A DNA stretch of 64,000 nucleotides from Solen grandis (GCA_021229015.1 CM037780.1:67959587-68023586); one strand, 5' to 3'; positions 37,426 through 49,143 are shown, counted from the stretch's first letter. Program-made: numbers and translations. Notes: generated from the letters alone by a model not told the origin.

Positions 37426-39881
37426 TGTATCTTTATCAATTACTTCAATAATGTTACTAATTATTCTTTATTGTTTAAAGTAAAACCATCACAGTTAAAC
37501 TTTTAGATTCTTTTGTCCCTTTCAATTCGCTGAGTTTAAGATATTCCATTTTAGAGAGCTCACCTGCTTGAACATTCCAGCAAACTGGAAGCTCTTCTAT
37601 TTTGAAATCATTGCTAAACGATCTGGTTAAAACCATTTCCTTGATTCATCAAAATAACAATTCTATGTCCAATAAACATATCAAAGAAGTCACGTCAAGT
37701 AGAATACATCTATTTTGAAACTAAATTAACAGCGTAATTCAGCTGCTATTAAGATTCAATTGTTTGACGTAAATGATTCAAAGTTAGTGTTGTACCTGGC
37801 ACGCTTTAGAATTTTACTTATATAAATAAATGCTATGATACCTGTATTGATGATTCAAATAAATCACAACTGAATATAAGTGTAAGTTTTCGTTTACTCA
37901 AGACATTTTGTTCTCACAATAAAGTTTCTTGTTCCCACAATATCTTTTCTCGTTCCCACAAGATAGTTATCGTTCCTTCGTGAACTTTTCTCGTTCCTAA
38001 AAAAGAAGCTTCTCGTTCCCTCAAAGTGCTACTTAACAAATAGAATGACCATGTCACCTCCATGCCAATGACTGTTATGCACAAATAGTTTATTTATCTT
38101 CCCACTAGCATTTTACTGTGCCCGTCTTTTCCTCCATTTCGAAGGCGCATTGTCCCTATTTTCCCTATACTAATCCATAGATATTTCCATGTTAATTACT
38201 TCAACGCGTCAATAATATCTTTTCAGAGACAGCAGTTTGAAATAAAATCGCATAACAGCATGAATTCTATTTGTTTAAAATCTGATTTCCGGTATTTGCA
38301 TAAATCCGATTTTCTTGATCATATGTTTTAAATGCAAACAGGGGTTCTATGTCGTAGGAGAGGCTATTTCTGCTTAAATAACATGTCTAAGAATATGACG
38401 CAAACTACAGTCAGAAAGTCTATTTGGGAAAAAGAGTTTCTTTTAGTGTGCTATATCGAAGAATAATGCACGGGGTTAAGTTCAGATGTGCAGTAATCTT
38501 ATTAATTACAGAGCATCTGAATGAAACTTGAATCATGATACCTTTAGAATTACAATATTTTCTTTAAATTGTCTTTGACATAAAATGTTATCAACAGTCT
38601 TTACTCTTTGCTATTTCTGTATATATTTCTATATTATATGATAAAAGGAATTGAGTAATTATTAATACTTTTTTGTACATTTTATTTCACTATAAGTTAC
38701 TCGCGTGAATTCATATGCCAAATGACATTATCATTAGTTTAAATGAACGAAATAGTGTAGTCCAATCACTAGTTAAATCAGTCGAGTTCAATAATTCTGC
38801 AACTATTTTGTACAATCGTCCCAGTACATTGTGCCGAATCACGGAACTCTTGATCAAACTCCAATACGAAACTCGATATTTCACAACTAATTACAGTCAT
38901 ATACGATACCATGTCAGTTTTGCTGCATCCCCTCATGCTTGAAATTAACAAATAAACAAGGAAACACTTTTTACCTCACGCGGTGCGGATCCTTCCCGGC
39001 ATCCAATGTCAGTTATTTCCAGGAAACTGTTATTATCATAATCCCTCTTTGTTTACTTCCAGTAACAACAACAACCGTATTGTTGATGATTTTTGTGAAG
39101 GTATTTGTATACTATGTTTACTCTCTTCATTGTCTATAGTTATTTTTGTATTGGTATCTCTCTCTGGGGATCACGCTTTGCAGCTCTTGGTTTATTTTTT
39201 GTGTGTGTTATCTATTCGGTACTAGATATTTCTGTTCCATGAGTGGTAACTCAAACTATTCGGTTACGTATTTCATATCAGAATAATCGACGTGAGCTGT
39301 ATTCTTTGACACAATTGAACAAAGCACTATGATGACACGTGTTCAAACACCATGCATTATTTATTATCAAAGCTATGTAATCAATTTCAGATTATGTTGT
39401 GAGAATTAATAATACTTTATCTTAGACTGTCCCAATTTGCGGCGGGGCTGCTCTTGCCAAATCGAGTTATGGTAGGAAGAGCAAGATGACAAGGGGAGAT
39501 AACATTCGATATTTCACCTTTTACACTGATTTCATAATGTTTGTTTTTAAATTACATCATGTTGATTCGGCTGGGAATCACATTACCTAAATGACGTCAA
39601 AAGATGACGTTCATGGTTACGCCATGTGCACCATTCAACGTTTTTGAGGGACAAGACCGACTGAAAAGTATCGAAATCAAAATAAGATCAATAATCTGCT
39701 ACCAACTAACAAGACAAATAGGTTGTAGGTGATAAAAAAGCCAAACATACTTAACAATTATATTCCGTAAAATATAAGCAATATTGAACATCCTAGCTTC
39801 TTAATTGGGTAACCTAAAAACGGTGCCCAGATTTATTTTAGAGCTAACGGGTTGGAAGCAGTTATACCAAAAAGCGACTCT

Positions 39882-39917
<36 letters not shown>

Positions 39918-40000
39918 ATGTTTGGGTTTGTTTAAATAACCGGACAGAGAGATGTCACACAAGCATATCAAGAATTTTTACCCATACTGACTTCTGTATC
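37426..40000. other. AT-rich DNA; (TC)n at 39887-39914
   Basis: No supported gene. A run of CTCGTTCCC-like phrases (about 37915-38025, TTCTCGTTCCCACAA and variants) forms a short imperfect tandem repeat. The (TC)n tract precedes the assembly gap by 86 bases. Frames 38715-38942, 38939-39139 and 38983-39225 overlap or follow one another without motifs. Confidence 0.5.
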
Positions 40001-40100
40001 NNNNNNNNNNNNNNNNNNNNNNNNNNNNNNNNNNNNNNNNNNNNNNNNNNNNNNNNNNNNNNNNNNNNNNNNNNNNNNNNNNNNNNNNNNNNNNNNNNNN
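40001..40100. other. assembly gap
   Basis: One hundred N, a conventional size for a gap of unknown length. Order across it is a scaffolding claim, not sequence. Confidence 0.99.
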
Positions 40101-40663
40101 GGTTAAGGCTGTTAATGTAAGAATTGCTCATTTGCTAATGTTATTATAGACAGAAGTGTCGGAAATAATAGAGAAATGGCAAAAGGAGCAGCAATATCCA
40201 ACGGCGACGAAATGTAAACATCACAGGGACAATATTAATGACCTCCATATAAACACTATCAACATGAATTATTGAGTTTTATAGACATATTGTATGAAAC
40301 TCTTCGATTACGGCGGGAGTTTATTAGCTGTCGTAAAAAGAATGAATATGCACGATATCTTTAGGCTACAATTTGATTTGAATAGTTAAGAATGAAAACG
40401 CAATAAGTGTAATTGAGAGGAACAAGTGTAGCACATAGATTTTAACGTTCATCATAAATTTGTCATTTTATTTTGTTCTCTATAATAATAATATTCCGTA
40501 TAGTTTCAGTCCACTTATGGCTTGTTGTTGTTGTTGTGTTGCAGATTTCGTCGCTAGGACAACACTTCAGTCATATAGCAACGTCCAGCTAAGTACATAT
40601 GAAGGACGACATTGGGCGTACAGGAGTACACATGTACCAGGGTAGAACCATGTTAGATTTTAT
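40101..40663. other. no confirmed gene
   Basis: At 40516-40534 a GTT repeat ends in TTGCAG and is followed by an open frame of 32 codons (FVARTTLQSYSNVQL...). It closes with TAG beside the foldback element. Weak splice-like coincidence, no domain. Confidence 0.4.
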
Positions 40664-40847
40664 TTGTAACTTATCACATTTGTAACAATTTTAACATGAT
40701 CACATGTGATTGTATGTCACCAAAAAAAAACAAATCGGCATCTAACAGATTCGTCCATATTTTATAAATGTGCTTGATTTCTGACACCTGTTACATGTAC
40801 GCATGTGATCACATTGTAACAGATGTAACAAATGTGATATGTTACAA
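40664..40847. mobile_element. foldback element with ~54-base inverted termini
   Basis: The left arm 40664-40717 (TTGTAACTTATCACATTTGT ... CATGATCACATGTGATTGTA) is matched in inverse by the right arm 40793-40847 (TGATCACATTGTAACAGATG ... GTGATATGTTACAA). About 75 bases separate the arms. Each arm also carries a short TGATCACAT/ATGTGATCA dyad. No target duplication is clear, so superfamily is unknown. Confidence 0.75.
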
Positions 40848-42068
40848 CTGGGGTCTACAAAGCTAACTTGACGTTTCGGTGGTCATGTATTCAGAAATCA
40901 ATAAGTTACGCATATGCATTATTTACCTATATTGAGGCAATAACGCTTTACTCATTGCATAATCCTTGATACCATAATAATGCTGTTCTATAAAAGACTC
41001 ACTGCATAAATTTTCTATAAACTCATGGGCAAGATGAAACAATAAGTGATTAATCTAGAAATGAGATTCTAGAAACATGAACAATGATTTCTCCCGGGAA
41101 TGATATTTGATCTTCAGTTCTATAACATTATGTTACCGGTGTAACCCTTTTTTGTTGATTAACAATCAACGGGGATCCTAAAAAGCAAATAGATTCTAAG
41201 AGCTGTCAGTGACAGATATGGGTTCCTTAATAATTATGATAACAATGTATCAAATTAAATTGCCGACTAGTATCAGGTTGACATATGATGTTTTTAGAGT
41301 ATTGTTCCAAAGTCTGATATTTATTCACAAGATTTAGCAGTAAAAATAAAAATCTCAGAAAATTTATATTACTTAAAGATTAAAGATGTTTTTTGTTGTT
41401 TTTTTCGTTCAGAAAGTGAAATATTGATATTTTTAAGTTTTAGCGGATGAAAGCAATCATTGCGAGTAAAGGTAACAGTATCAGCGTTAATGTCAAAAAA
41501 TAGATACCGCTTCTACATTTAATGCTTGACTGTTTGATATCTGAACAAAAATGAAGTATTTTAATGGATATCGACTTTAAAAACCGAATTCCTATCCTAG
41601 TATATAAAGAAAACGTCAGAACCAATTATTTGAATCGAAAAAAAGATATCAAAAATTAGGAGAAAGAAAAAGATATCAAGATTATAAAGAAAAAAGTAAT
41701 CAAGTTTAAGAAAATTGCATATTGATGTAGCCGCCATTCCCTTTATTTCTTTTTAATTGTTATCTGCGGCCTCAGCGACGAGAATTGTGGTAAGGCTTAC
41801 TCATATAAATTTTTATTCCAGTTGCATTTTAGAAGGAGGGACACTGTGTCTCCATTCCATGCGAGTTTTTTTAATTGACGTCTCTATAGATTTCATTTTC
41901 TTCTCTCTCTTTTTTTTCTAAACAAAAACAAGGGGTGTTCAAAAAGTTTTACTTATTGCATGAACTCTATACATTTGGACGCTATGACAACCATTCTGTA
42001 ACTTTTTACTTTTTTTTATTTTTTGTATATATATCAGCGTACTATCCATTGTTTTCATAAATTCAATT
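40848..42068. other. AT-rich DNA, nothing recognised
   Basis: No gene seen. 41154-41170 is a small perfect hairpin (GTTGATT-AAC-AATCAAC). Confidence 0.5.
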
Positions 42069-42087
42069 AAAAAAAAAAAAAAAAAAA
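42069..42087. repeat. A-run
   Basis: About nineteen consecutive A without a recognisable retroposon body on its left. Confidence 0.9.
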
Positions 42088-42254
42088 TTATAACTTGTTT
42101 TTCTTTTGAACCCTTTATTAATGTAAGGGCTAATGCTAGTGTATCATAGAAAGAAATGATATGACCATTATAAGATTGCTCTTATTTTAACAAATTTGTT
42201 AATGTACGCTTATTAATGTACGCTTATCGTAAATAACTATAAATAACTATAATG

Positions 42255-42345
42255 TTTTTTGTTTGTTTGATTTTGTTGTTGTTTTGTTGTTGTTGCTTTG
42301 TTGTTGTTTTGTTGTTTTTATGGGTTTTATTGGGGGGGGGGGGGG
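42255..42345. repeat. GTT/TTTG-rich tract ending in a G-run
   Basis: Repeats of TTG and TTTTG run into GGGTTTTATT and then fourteen G. Low complexity. Confidence 0.85.
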
Positions 42346-42698
42346 CGAGTTTGTGATAGTGGCGGTGGTTTTTATCTATCTTTAAATAGCAAATGCTTTC
42401 ACTGAAAATAAACTGTATTTGTTCATGTTATAATTTCACATGAAATGCCACAGAGAAAAAATTGAAAAAGAGATTAATGACGTCACACACAACTAAAATT
42501 CACTGCGGCAATACTGCTAGAAGACAATGTTTTTAATGATTTTTTTTCACATTCTCAGGCAGATGTAGTTTGCGATGTGTGTGTCTTTTGCATTATACTG
42601 AAGAGGAGATGACGGTGCGAGTGTGTCCATTTCAAGATAAATATCAACACGCTCAAGAATAGAATAAATTTTTATTTAGATTTGTACATTGTACATCA

Positions 42699-42832
42699 TC
42701 TTCAATACAATTTCATCACTACAGTTTTCATCACTAAAGTTTTCATCACTACAGTTTTCATCACTAAAGTTTTCATCACTACAGTTTTCATCAATACAAT
42801 TTCATCACCACAGTTTTCATCAATACAATATC
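42699..42832. repeat. 15-base minisatellite
   Basis: Units alternate CATCACTACAGTTTT and CATCACTAAAGTTTT, with shorter CATCAATACAATTT variants at both ends. Because 15 is divisible by three, the array stays open in one frame (plus 42682-42930, FITTVFITKV repeats), which explains that open frame without a gene. Confidence 0.9.
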
Positions 42833-43175
42833 ACGTAACAAAATTAAGAAGTGAAGTGGGGATGAACATCCTTACTAGTCATTTGGTTATTTTTCCTCTT
42901 GCTAAAAGCTTCCTTATTATATTTACTTAATTTTAACAAAGTCAGTTGATTTCAGAAGATCCAAAAAAATTAAAGATTGATGGTCTTCGATAAAAGTATC
43001 TTTTATATTTTTTTTCCTAATTCGTGAAAACATTTACAAACACAAATTATACGATATTCATCTTCAATGTCACCAGAGTTCAACGGGGATGATCTAAATA
43101 GAGACAGAGGTCATATAACGCCAAAAAAAACTGCTGTTATTTCGCAAATTTAATATATTATATGTATTAGTAAGT
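42833..43175. other. AT-rich DNA, nothing recognised
   Basis: No gene or repeat family seen. Confidence 0.5.
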
Positions 43176-43412
43176 CAGTTGAACTCGCTCTCTGTATCAT
43201 GGTAATCCCGCCGGCAGTCACTTAGTGCCTAAAGTGCTTTGATTTGTTTCACAATGATCCCCCAATGAGAGGCAATATCCTGCTTCCATTCATATGTTAC
43301 ATACCTAATGAGGTCATGACCTTACTTAAGTAGTACGTTCTATCTGTTGTTACGCGGAGAGCTACAGTACAGTAAAATCGGCTTCGGTAATTATACAAAT
43401 CAGCAATGACAT
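43176..43412 (+). repeat. dispersed repeat family D, copy 2 (longest)
   Basis: Blocks GTTGAACTCGCTCTCTGTAT, AGTGCTTTGATTTGTTTCAC, TACCTAATGAGGTCATGACC, ACGCGGAGAG and CGGCTTCGGTAATTATACAA. Shares the first, second and last with the 8.8 kb copy and the second and fourth with the 49.2 kb copy. Family unknown; no terminal repeats noted. Confidence 0.6.
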
Positions 43413-44374
43413 TTTTTCAGTGGTGCTGATGATGGTACAAAAAAAAAGAAGTAAATTTCGATTGAATCGCTTCGTACATTTGCTTTGTTATTTCAGCATT
43501 TAACACAATTGTAGTATCAATGATTCATTCTTTCAATTATATTCCGATTTTGTTTTTAAGAAAAAAAATCAACAATACGGAGTGCTAAATAAATGTATAG
43601 AACAAAATTATTAACTATTTCTTCTCGTAGTAAAATAGGAAAATATTTTCTAGAAATAGTCATGCAAGGTTGTCCAATGCCAATGCGTTGAGGACTAGAG
43701 TTAGTTCGTGACGTCACAGTCTCTATTTATATAATTGTCCACTGCAGAAATGTGTGCTACCATAGAACTTAGTGCTTATTCATGTACATACATGTAGAAG
43801 TAAAGTATCATAAAACATATCAGTCCGATTCTTGTTCATTTTGATATTCATTAATTAATACGGCAACAAATCTTAATTTTCGTTCTACAATTTAGCTCGT
43901 TACAATCTGGTTAGATCATATTTCCAAGTTGTTGTTAATGATGTCATAATTTGCTTTCTCCAAAATAATTCTTGGAACTTAATTCGATTTATATATAATT
44001 ATATATGTATTAAAGCCGCTTTGTGGCAAACTGCACTGCAACGTTGGTTTCACTTAAAACAAGATTAATTACAGCATGTAAATCAAGACAAATTATTGCT
44101 TTATTCTGAAATTTAATTTAATCCTCAAAATTGAATTGCATAGATTTATTTTCAGCCATTTAATTGATCACTCCTATCAAGATATTTGTGTTAACAATAA
44201 ATGTCTAAATGTAATTAAAATATCGAATACTATGCACTACATTCGTGTGTGGCAAGACCTACATTATTTTGTATCTGACAGATCTATTTACAAGGAACAT
44301 TGAGCATTGCCTTCCGTAAAAATGTATTTGAATTAACTTGAATAACTCTGATAAGGTTGGTTGGTTTGTTGGTT
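43413..44374. other. AT-rich DNA, nothing recognised
   Basis: No gene or repeat family seen. Confidence 0.5.
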
Positions 44375-44588
44375 GTGAGTGAGTGAGTGAGTGAGTGAGT
44401 GAGTGAGTGAGTGAGTGAGTGACTGACTGACTGACTGACTGACTGACTGACTGTCAGATTGACTGACAGTCAGATTGACTGACAGTCAGATTGACTGACA
44501 GTCAGATTGACTGACAGTCAGATGACTGACAGTCAGACTGACTGACTGACTGACTGACTGACTGTTTTTTAATTGATTGCTTGCTTGC

Positions 44589-44640
<52 letters not shown>
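44375..44640. repeat. compound tetranucleotide microsatellite with a palindromic 16-base sub-array
   Basis: In order: (GTGA)n, (CTGA)n, a block of 16-base units GATTGACTGACAGTCA (44454-44530), (CTGA)n again, TTGC-type transition, and (TTGA)n to 44640. Adjacent motifs differ by one base, as expected if one array mutated and spread. Each 16-base unit contains the odd palindrome TGACTGACAGTCA. Confidence 0.95.
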
Positions 44641-44641
<1 letters not shown>

Positions 44642-44904
44642 ATTTCACCTGGCTTCGACGTCCTATTCCTTACAAGTGCGATCGACCAGAGAAATGCGCG
44701 CACAAGACGGTGCCTTGTTAGAGCATCAATAGATCTACCACAAGTCAGCTGGAATCCAAAGTACCTGTCTTCGAACGCACAACGTTGAGGGTTTGACTGG
44801 TTTCAAGTCAACGATTTTGTATCGGAGTTTTGCAGTGACATTTGTGAATTCTTAAGATCTAAGGTAGCATAAAAGGAACATGGGATTTTCTATTGCTTGC
44901 GATC

Positions 44905-44928
44905 GCATGCGCACGCGATATATATAAA
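44905..44928 (+). promoter_or_regulatory. possible NRF1-like site and TATA box
   Basis: GCATGCGCACGC lies immediately before TATATATAAA in an otherwise AT-rich region, an arrangement that could act as a core promoter. No transcript or exon follows; a SINE begins 60 bases on. Weak. Confidence 0.15.
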
Positions 44929-44987
44929 CTTTAAGATACCTTTCATTGTCCCCTGAATACCACCGTACATATCTCTAGGTTCATGTT

Positions 44988-45250
44988 TGTTTGTTTGACG
45001 TCACGCCGACAGTATTTCTTCTTGAAACAGATAAATGTTTAGTACTGCCACATAGTAGTATCACACCGTAGGCACGTGGCATGATACCACACCTAGTCAC
45101 ACTATCCTGATCCCCGGGCCAACTAGTCTTATATGCTGATATGCTATACCAGTACCATTTTATAGGACTTTGTATGTTGCGGCCAGGGTTCGTAACCACG
45201 ACCTCCCTATTCTTGGGCGGACGCTCTAACTGCTCGATCAACGGGACCGG
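44988..45250 (-). mobile_element. SINE-1, most complete copy with head
   Basis: The minus strand starts GGTCCCGTTGATCGAGCAGT (box A region), then GTGGTTACGAACCC (box B), the link AAAATGGTACTGGTATAGC, the core CCTACGGTGTGATACTACTA, and a 3' end CTGTCGGCGTGACGTCAAAC with an AAACAAAC tail. About 260 bases. The minus frame at 44981-45241 coincides with it and is not a gene. A tRNA-derived polymerase III promoter is inferred from the boxes. Confidence 0.85.
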
Positions 45251-45884
45251 TATTTTATCTTGAAAAGACCATTTTTAGCCGGAAATATGTTACACCTGTT
45301 TCATTTTACGCCGTTTCCCAAATCAGTAGTTCTTACAACTTACTTCTTATTCATCTTTCCCGATTTTTCCTGGGCTAGAGTAAAACTTTGCTCATAGGGG
45401 GATTTAAAATCATTGCATAAGGTGAGCCTACTGGCTTCCTGTTACTGTTCAACATAATTATTAATGGAAACACTGTAGCACAAACAACTTCAAGTAATGC
45501 ATTTTGTTAAAACAAGAAAGGTCTTTCACTTGCCAAATATGTTTCCCAAGTATTTTCTGTGCATAGTTATGCGTATAATTATATTCAGTGATAGGCAGAT
45601 ATGGGTAATTTTGAATATATCATAATCGTTTTCTAACAAATAAATGTGAATTTCATTATTTTTGCATTCTGCTTTATACTGCACAAATGCAAATTTTAAC
45701 ATTTTATACAAAGCAAATGCATCCATGCGCAGTCGTGCTTAATAAACAACGTGTAACGCTCTTTACATCCTGTCAATATTATTGGCATTTGGCAGGTTTG
45801 TTTACGTATTTCTTAAGACGTCGAATGTGAAACAAGTTCTTACAATGTGTTCTTAAATCCCTCTTTGTGCGCCCTGGATTGGGC
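45251..45884. other. AT-rich DNA, nothing recognised
   Basis: No gene seen. The minus frame at 45526-45726 has no motif. Confidence 0.5.
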
Positions 45885-45940
45885 CTGGGTCGAATTCCAC
45901 CAGCAATTCTTATCGCTAAGGAATACTTAATTTCGTTAGT
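45885..45940 (+). mobile_element. SINE-3 body fragment
   Basis: TCGAATTCCACCAGCAATTC and TTATCGCTAAGGAATACTTA resemble, in opposite orientation, the body of the SINE at 46060-46232. The head is not recognisable. Confidence 0.4.
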
Positions 45941-46059
45941 CTTGTTTCTTCTAAAAAATACCCAGATATTTCATTTCTTGACAATTTGTGTTAGTTTATT
46001 AAGGTAATAATTTATTTAAACTTAGTCGAGTAAAAATAGCAATGGTGGAATGTGTATCT

Positions 46060-46232
46060 ACCTAGTTTAAGAATTTAAGTTTTACTCAGCGCTAAGTATT
46101 GCAGGTGGAATTCGAGCAAAACCTTTGCGTCTTGGAAGTGAATGAAATAGTCATGTCACAAATGGGGTTTGAACTCACGGCCCTCGGTTCCGCAGACATT
46201 CATGTATCCACTGGACCACAGCGCCATTGCTG
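46060..46232 (-). mobile_element. SINE-3 copy with tRNA-like head
   Basis: On the minus strand GGCGCTGTGGTCCAGTGGAT gives a box A and GTGAGTTCAAACCCC a box B, 45 bases apart, followed by a body with CTCGAATTCCACCTGCAATA. The head differs from SINE-1 and SINE-2. It is not a functional tRNA gene: no acceptor stem closes. Confidence 0.6.
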
Positions 46233-47081
46233 GATACTTTATTCTAGGATATTTTTTTAGTCTTTTTACAGGTGGTTCACTTCATTAGAAAAAAATCAAA
46301 ATTTTTAAAAGGCAAAAATTAACCATTTTTTTGGTACCATGATAATGTCTATTTGAAAATTTATCAATTACCTTCAGGTTATCGTTTAAAATAAAGTTTT
46401 TTTTTTGTTTTTAGTTTTCAGGAGATGGGATTGTTGTTGTTTTGTTTTGTTTAGGGAGTTGTTATAATCCTATTTTAGTAAGAATTACCTAAAACACTAT
46501 ATACTTAAACTTAAGTTTGAATTAATAATCCAATCGCTGCTTAAGTTTCGGTGAAATATCTAAGATATTCAATTATGTTTGTACATTTGACATTAATCTG
46601 TGAAACTACTGAGCAACTACACAATGTTAATACCAGAAGAGATAAATGAGTCACTGGCGTGATTGTTCATAAAAGAAATCCATCCTCAGACCATAGCTGT
46701 AATTGTATAATCGACTGACAGGTTATCTTATATTTTCTCGGGTAGTCAGTGGTTGACCTGGTTTACAAAAATAACACATGGTTTTTAACTTTCATAGTAG
46801 AAAACGGGGAGGTACATTGTTTTAGCAATACATGAAGTCCGTGACCAAAACGGAGAGTTAGAATATATCTTCTTTAGAAAGGTCATATTAGATATTATTT
46901 TGTGGTACACTTATAAATATACAACAGCAGCAGACAGCATTGACAGTATTATAACTTTATGATGTATACGTTTATGTCAGAGAGAGAGAGAGTCTATGAA
47001 GAAGATACATCATAATCATTGCCATTATCTGAGCAAATTTGTTCGATGATTTGTCATTATTATGATACTATTACATAATCG
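46233..47081. other. AT-rich DNA, nothing recognised
   Basis: No gene or repeat family seen apart from a short (GA)n near 46980. Confidence 0.5.
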
Positions 47082-47114
47082 TCGTCATCATCATCATCAT
47101 CATCATCATCATCG
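47082..47114. repeat. (ATC)n microsatellite
   Basis: About ten ATC/CAT repeats. Confidence 0.95.
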
Positions 47115-47417
47115 ATGATGAACACCACACTCTTCATCGCAAACAACCAGAGTTGTCAAAATTGGAATATTTATTATCACATGCTACGAATATTTCTACC
47201 AAATGTTTCAAAAAACACAAACAGACATTTATACACACATATGATTGCATATTTAAAGGCACATATAATAAATATCAAAACAAAAATACTATTACTCAAG
47301 TATAAGTGTTAAATGAAATCCTTCCGACATCCAAGAACTATTCCCCAGCACAAGAAGAAAAGCAAACGTAGGAAAATAATTTACAATAAATATCCCATTG
47401 GCATATTTAACGATACG

Positions 47418-47418
<1 letters not shown>

Positions 47419-47446
<28 letters not shown>
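47419..47446. repeat. (GTAT)n microsatellite
   Basis: About seven copies of GTAT; it produces the HTYIHTYIH reading on the minus strand. Confidence 0.95.
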
Positions 47447-47449
<3 letters not shown>

Positions 47450-47620
47450 TCTCAATATTAAGACACCCTCCGGATTGCTGCCCACTGGTCTTAATAATGA
47501 GGTGGCCTATTAAATAAATCAAGTTTCACCTAACAGGAAATAGGGAAAAGACCTGAAAATAGTGATAATGACGTGGTCTTTATATTGAGGTGGTTATTAA
47601 ATGAGGTTTTACTGTATATG
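47450..47620. repeat. dispersed repeat-like segment with internal duplication
   Basis: GTCTTAATAATGAGGTGGCC and GTCTTTATATTGAGGTGGTT are related halves about 105 bases apart, the second followed by ATTAAATGAGGTTTTACTGT. Phrases of this kind resemble short transposon ends. No second copy was found in the window. Confidence 0.35.
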
Positions 47621-48489
47621 GAAAAACGCCGCACTATAAAATTTTAGAGTTCATGCATTTCAAGGATACGTGTATACGTACGCGCGCGTGTGTGTATAGC
47701 ACTTTAGTTTCCTTTTTTTAAGAAATTGAATTCAACAGCTCATGTAACAGCGTTTGACGTGTCCTACACCACTCGTCTCTTTCGGATTAAACATCTCGTT
47801 TTGATTTAATGAAAACGTCCTCTTGAGAATGCAATCATGGAATTGAATAATTATACGTCATTACCATAGGGCATGCTTCCTACATTTTTCAAATGTTAAA
47901 ATACATGTTATTATATTTTTGCATGACAGGATCAGTTCTTTTTTTTATTTTATCAATCGATTGATAAATTACCTTAGAGCCATTTTGGAAAAAAAATGGT
48001 TTATGGCAAACTTTCATTTTACTGTCTCATGAAGCGAAGTAAAGATATGAGCACTAGAATAAAAAAATGTGTTCGGCTTTTAACTTGTAAAAATAAATAA
48101 CACGCTCCCATTCATTTTTTTTTTATTTATTCCACGGTGATCCTTTCTATTAAAATATCCCTAACAATATCTTGTTTACTCATTTTAAAGCTATCGTTTA
48201 TACATCTGTTGATAAAATCATAAATAAAATCGGCACTTCAAACTTTCATTAACAATGAACTATATAAAAGTGCATTTAATATCCATGCTTAAAATGTAGA
48301 ATAACACAGATAAATACATGTTATATAAAGTTGTTTGCAAAGTTCAAACAATATCCATGTATCTAAACATTTAGTCACGATTAATACTTGTGATCAAAAT
48401 ATCCTTTAAATGATTAAGTAACACTTGTACGAAAGGTGATTTTCTGTTGTTTTTTTTTGTGTGTGTGTGTGTTTGTTTGTTTGTTTGTT
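47621..48489. other. AT-rich DNA, nothing recognised
   Basis: No gene or repeat family seen. Confidence 0.5.
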
Positions 48490-48943
48490 GAAGCACAGAG
48501 GGGACATGGTGTTTTTCTTAGTTATTTACTCGTGGCCACGAGATATAACAAAGAAAAAGAAAACAGAAAAGAAAATCTCGCTACCTCTTGGCAACGAGTT
48601 AGTAACCAAGAAAAAATCAAAAATCAAATTTTCCTATCTCGTGGCCACGAGATAATCTAACGATTTGATTGGTCAGTTAACTCGTGACCTAGAAATAGCT
48701 AACACATGGCCACGAGTTAGCTTACCAATCATATCGATAGATTGTCTCATAGTCACGAGATTTCGATATTTTTTTCTTACTTATATCTTGTGGCCACGAG
48801 TTAGCGAGATTTCCTTTTTTTAGTAACATTTCGTGGCCACTTTGTTTTTTCGTTTATAACTTAGTTACTATCACGTGGCCACGAGATCTCGTGGTCACGA
48901 GATTATAACTATTAAGAAAAACACCATACCATCTCTGTGCTCC
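48490..48943. mobile_element. foldback element made of GTGGCCAC dyads
   Basis: The left end GAAGCACAGAG..ACATGGTGTTTTTCTTAG and the right end (inverted) GGAGCACAGAG..TATGGTGTTTTTCTTAA are terminal inverted repeats. Between them about ten copies or half copies of CTCGTGGCCACGAG recur every 40-50 bases, joined by AT-rich linkers. An inner pair, TTTGATTGGTCAGTTAACTC and the inverted AGTTAGCTTACCAATCAT, shows that the two halves are inverted copies. The frames at 48436-48660 lie in it and are not genes. No target duplication is visible. Confidence 0.8.
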
Positions 48944-49143
48944 TCCCTAACATGAAATGTTAAGAGAATCATCATTTAAAAGACAAAATTTAACTTTCTC
49001 TGTTCTGTTTCTTGTGGTTACTTTATTACTTATGAGCTCAAGGCATTGAAGGACTGTCGGCAAAGGTAAAGAGAAGACGCAATAAACTCCACACGACTTC
49101 CACACAATTTCCTGCAAATCTAGCTTCTAGTATATATAAGAAA

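Noticed and set aside
46160..46232. tRNA gene on the minus strand
   Set aside because: Box A and box B are spaced as in a tRNA, but no closing acceptor stem was found and a SINE body follows.
48436..48660. Plus-strand frames of 74 and 64 codons
   Set aside because: They run from a GTTT repeat into the foldback element and have no protein features.
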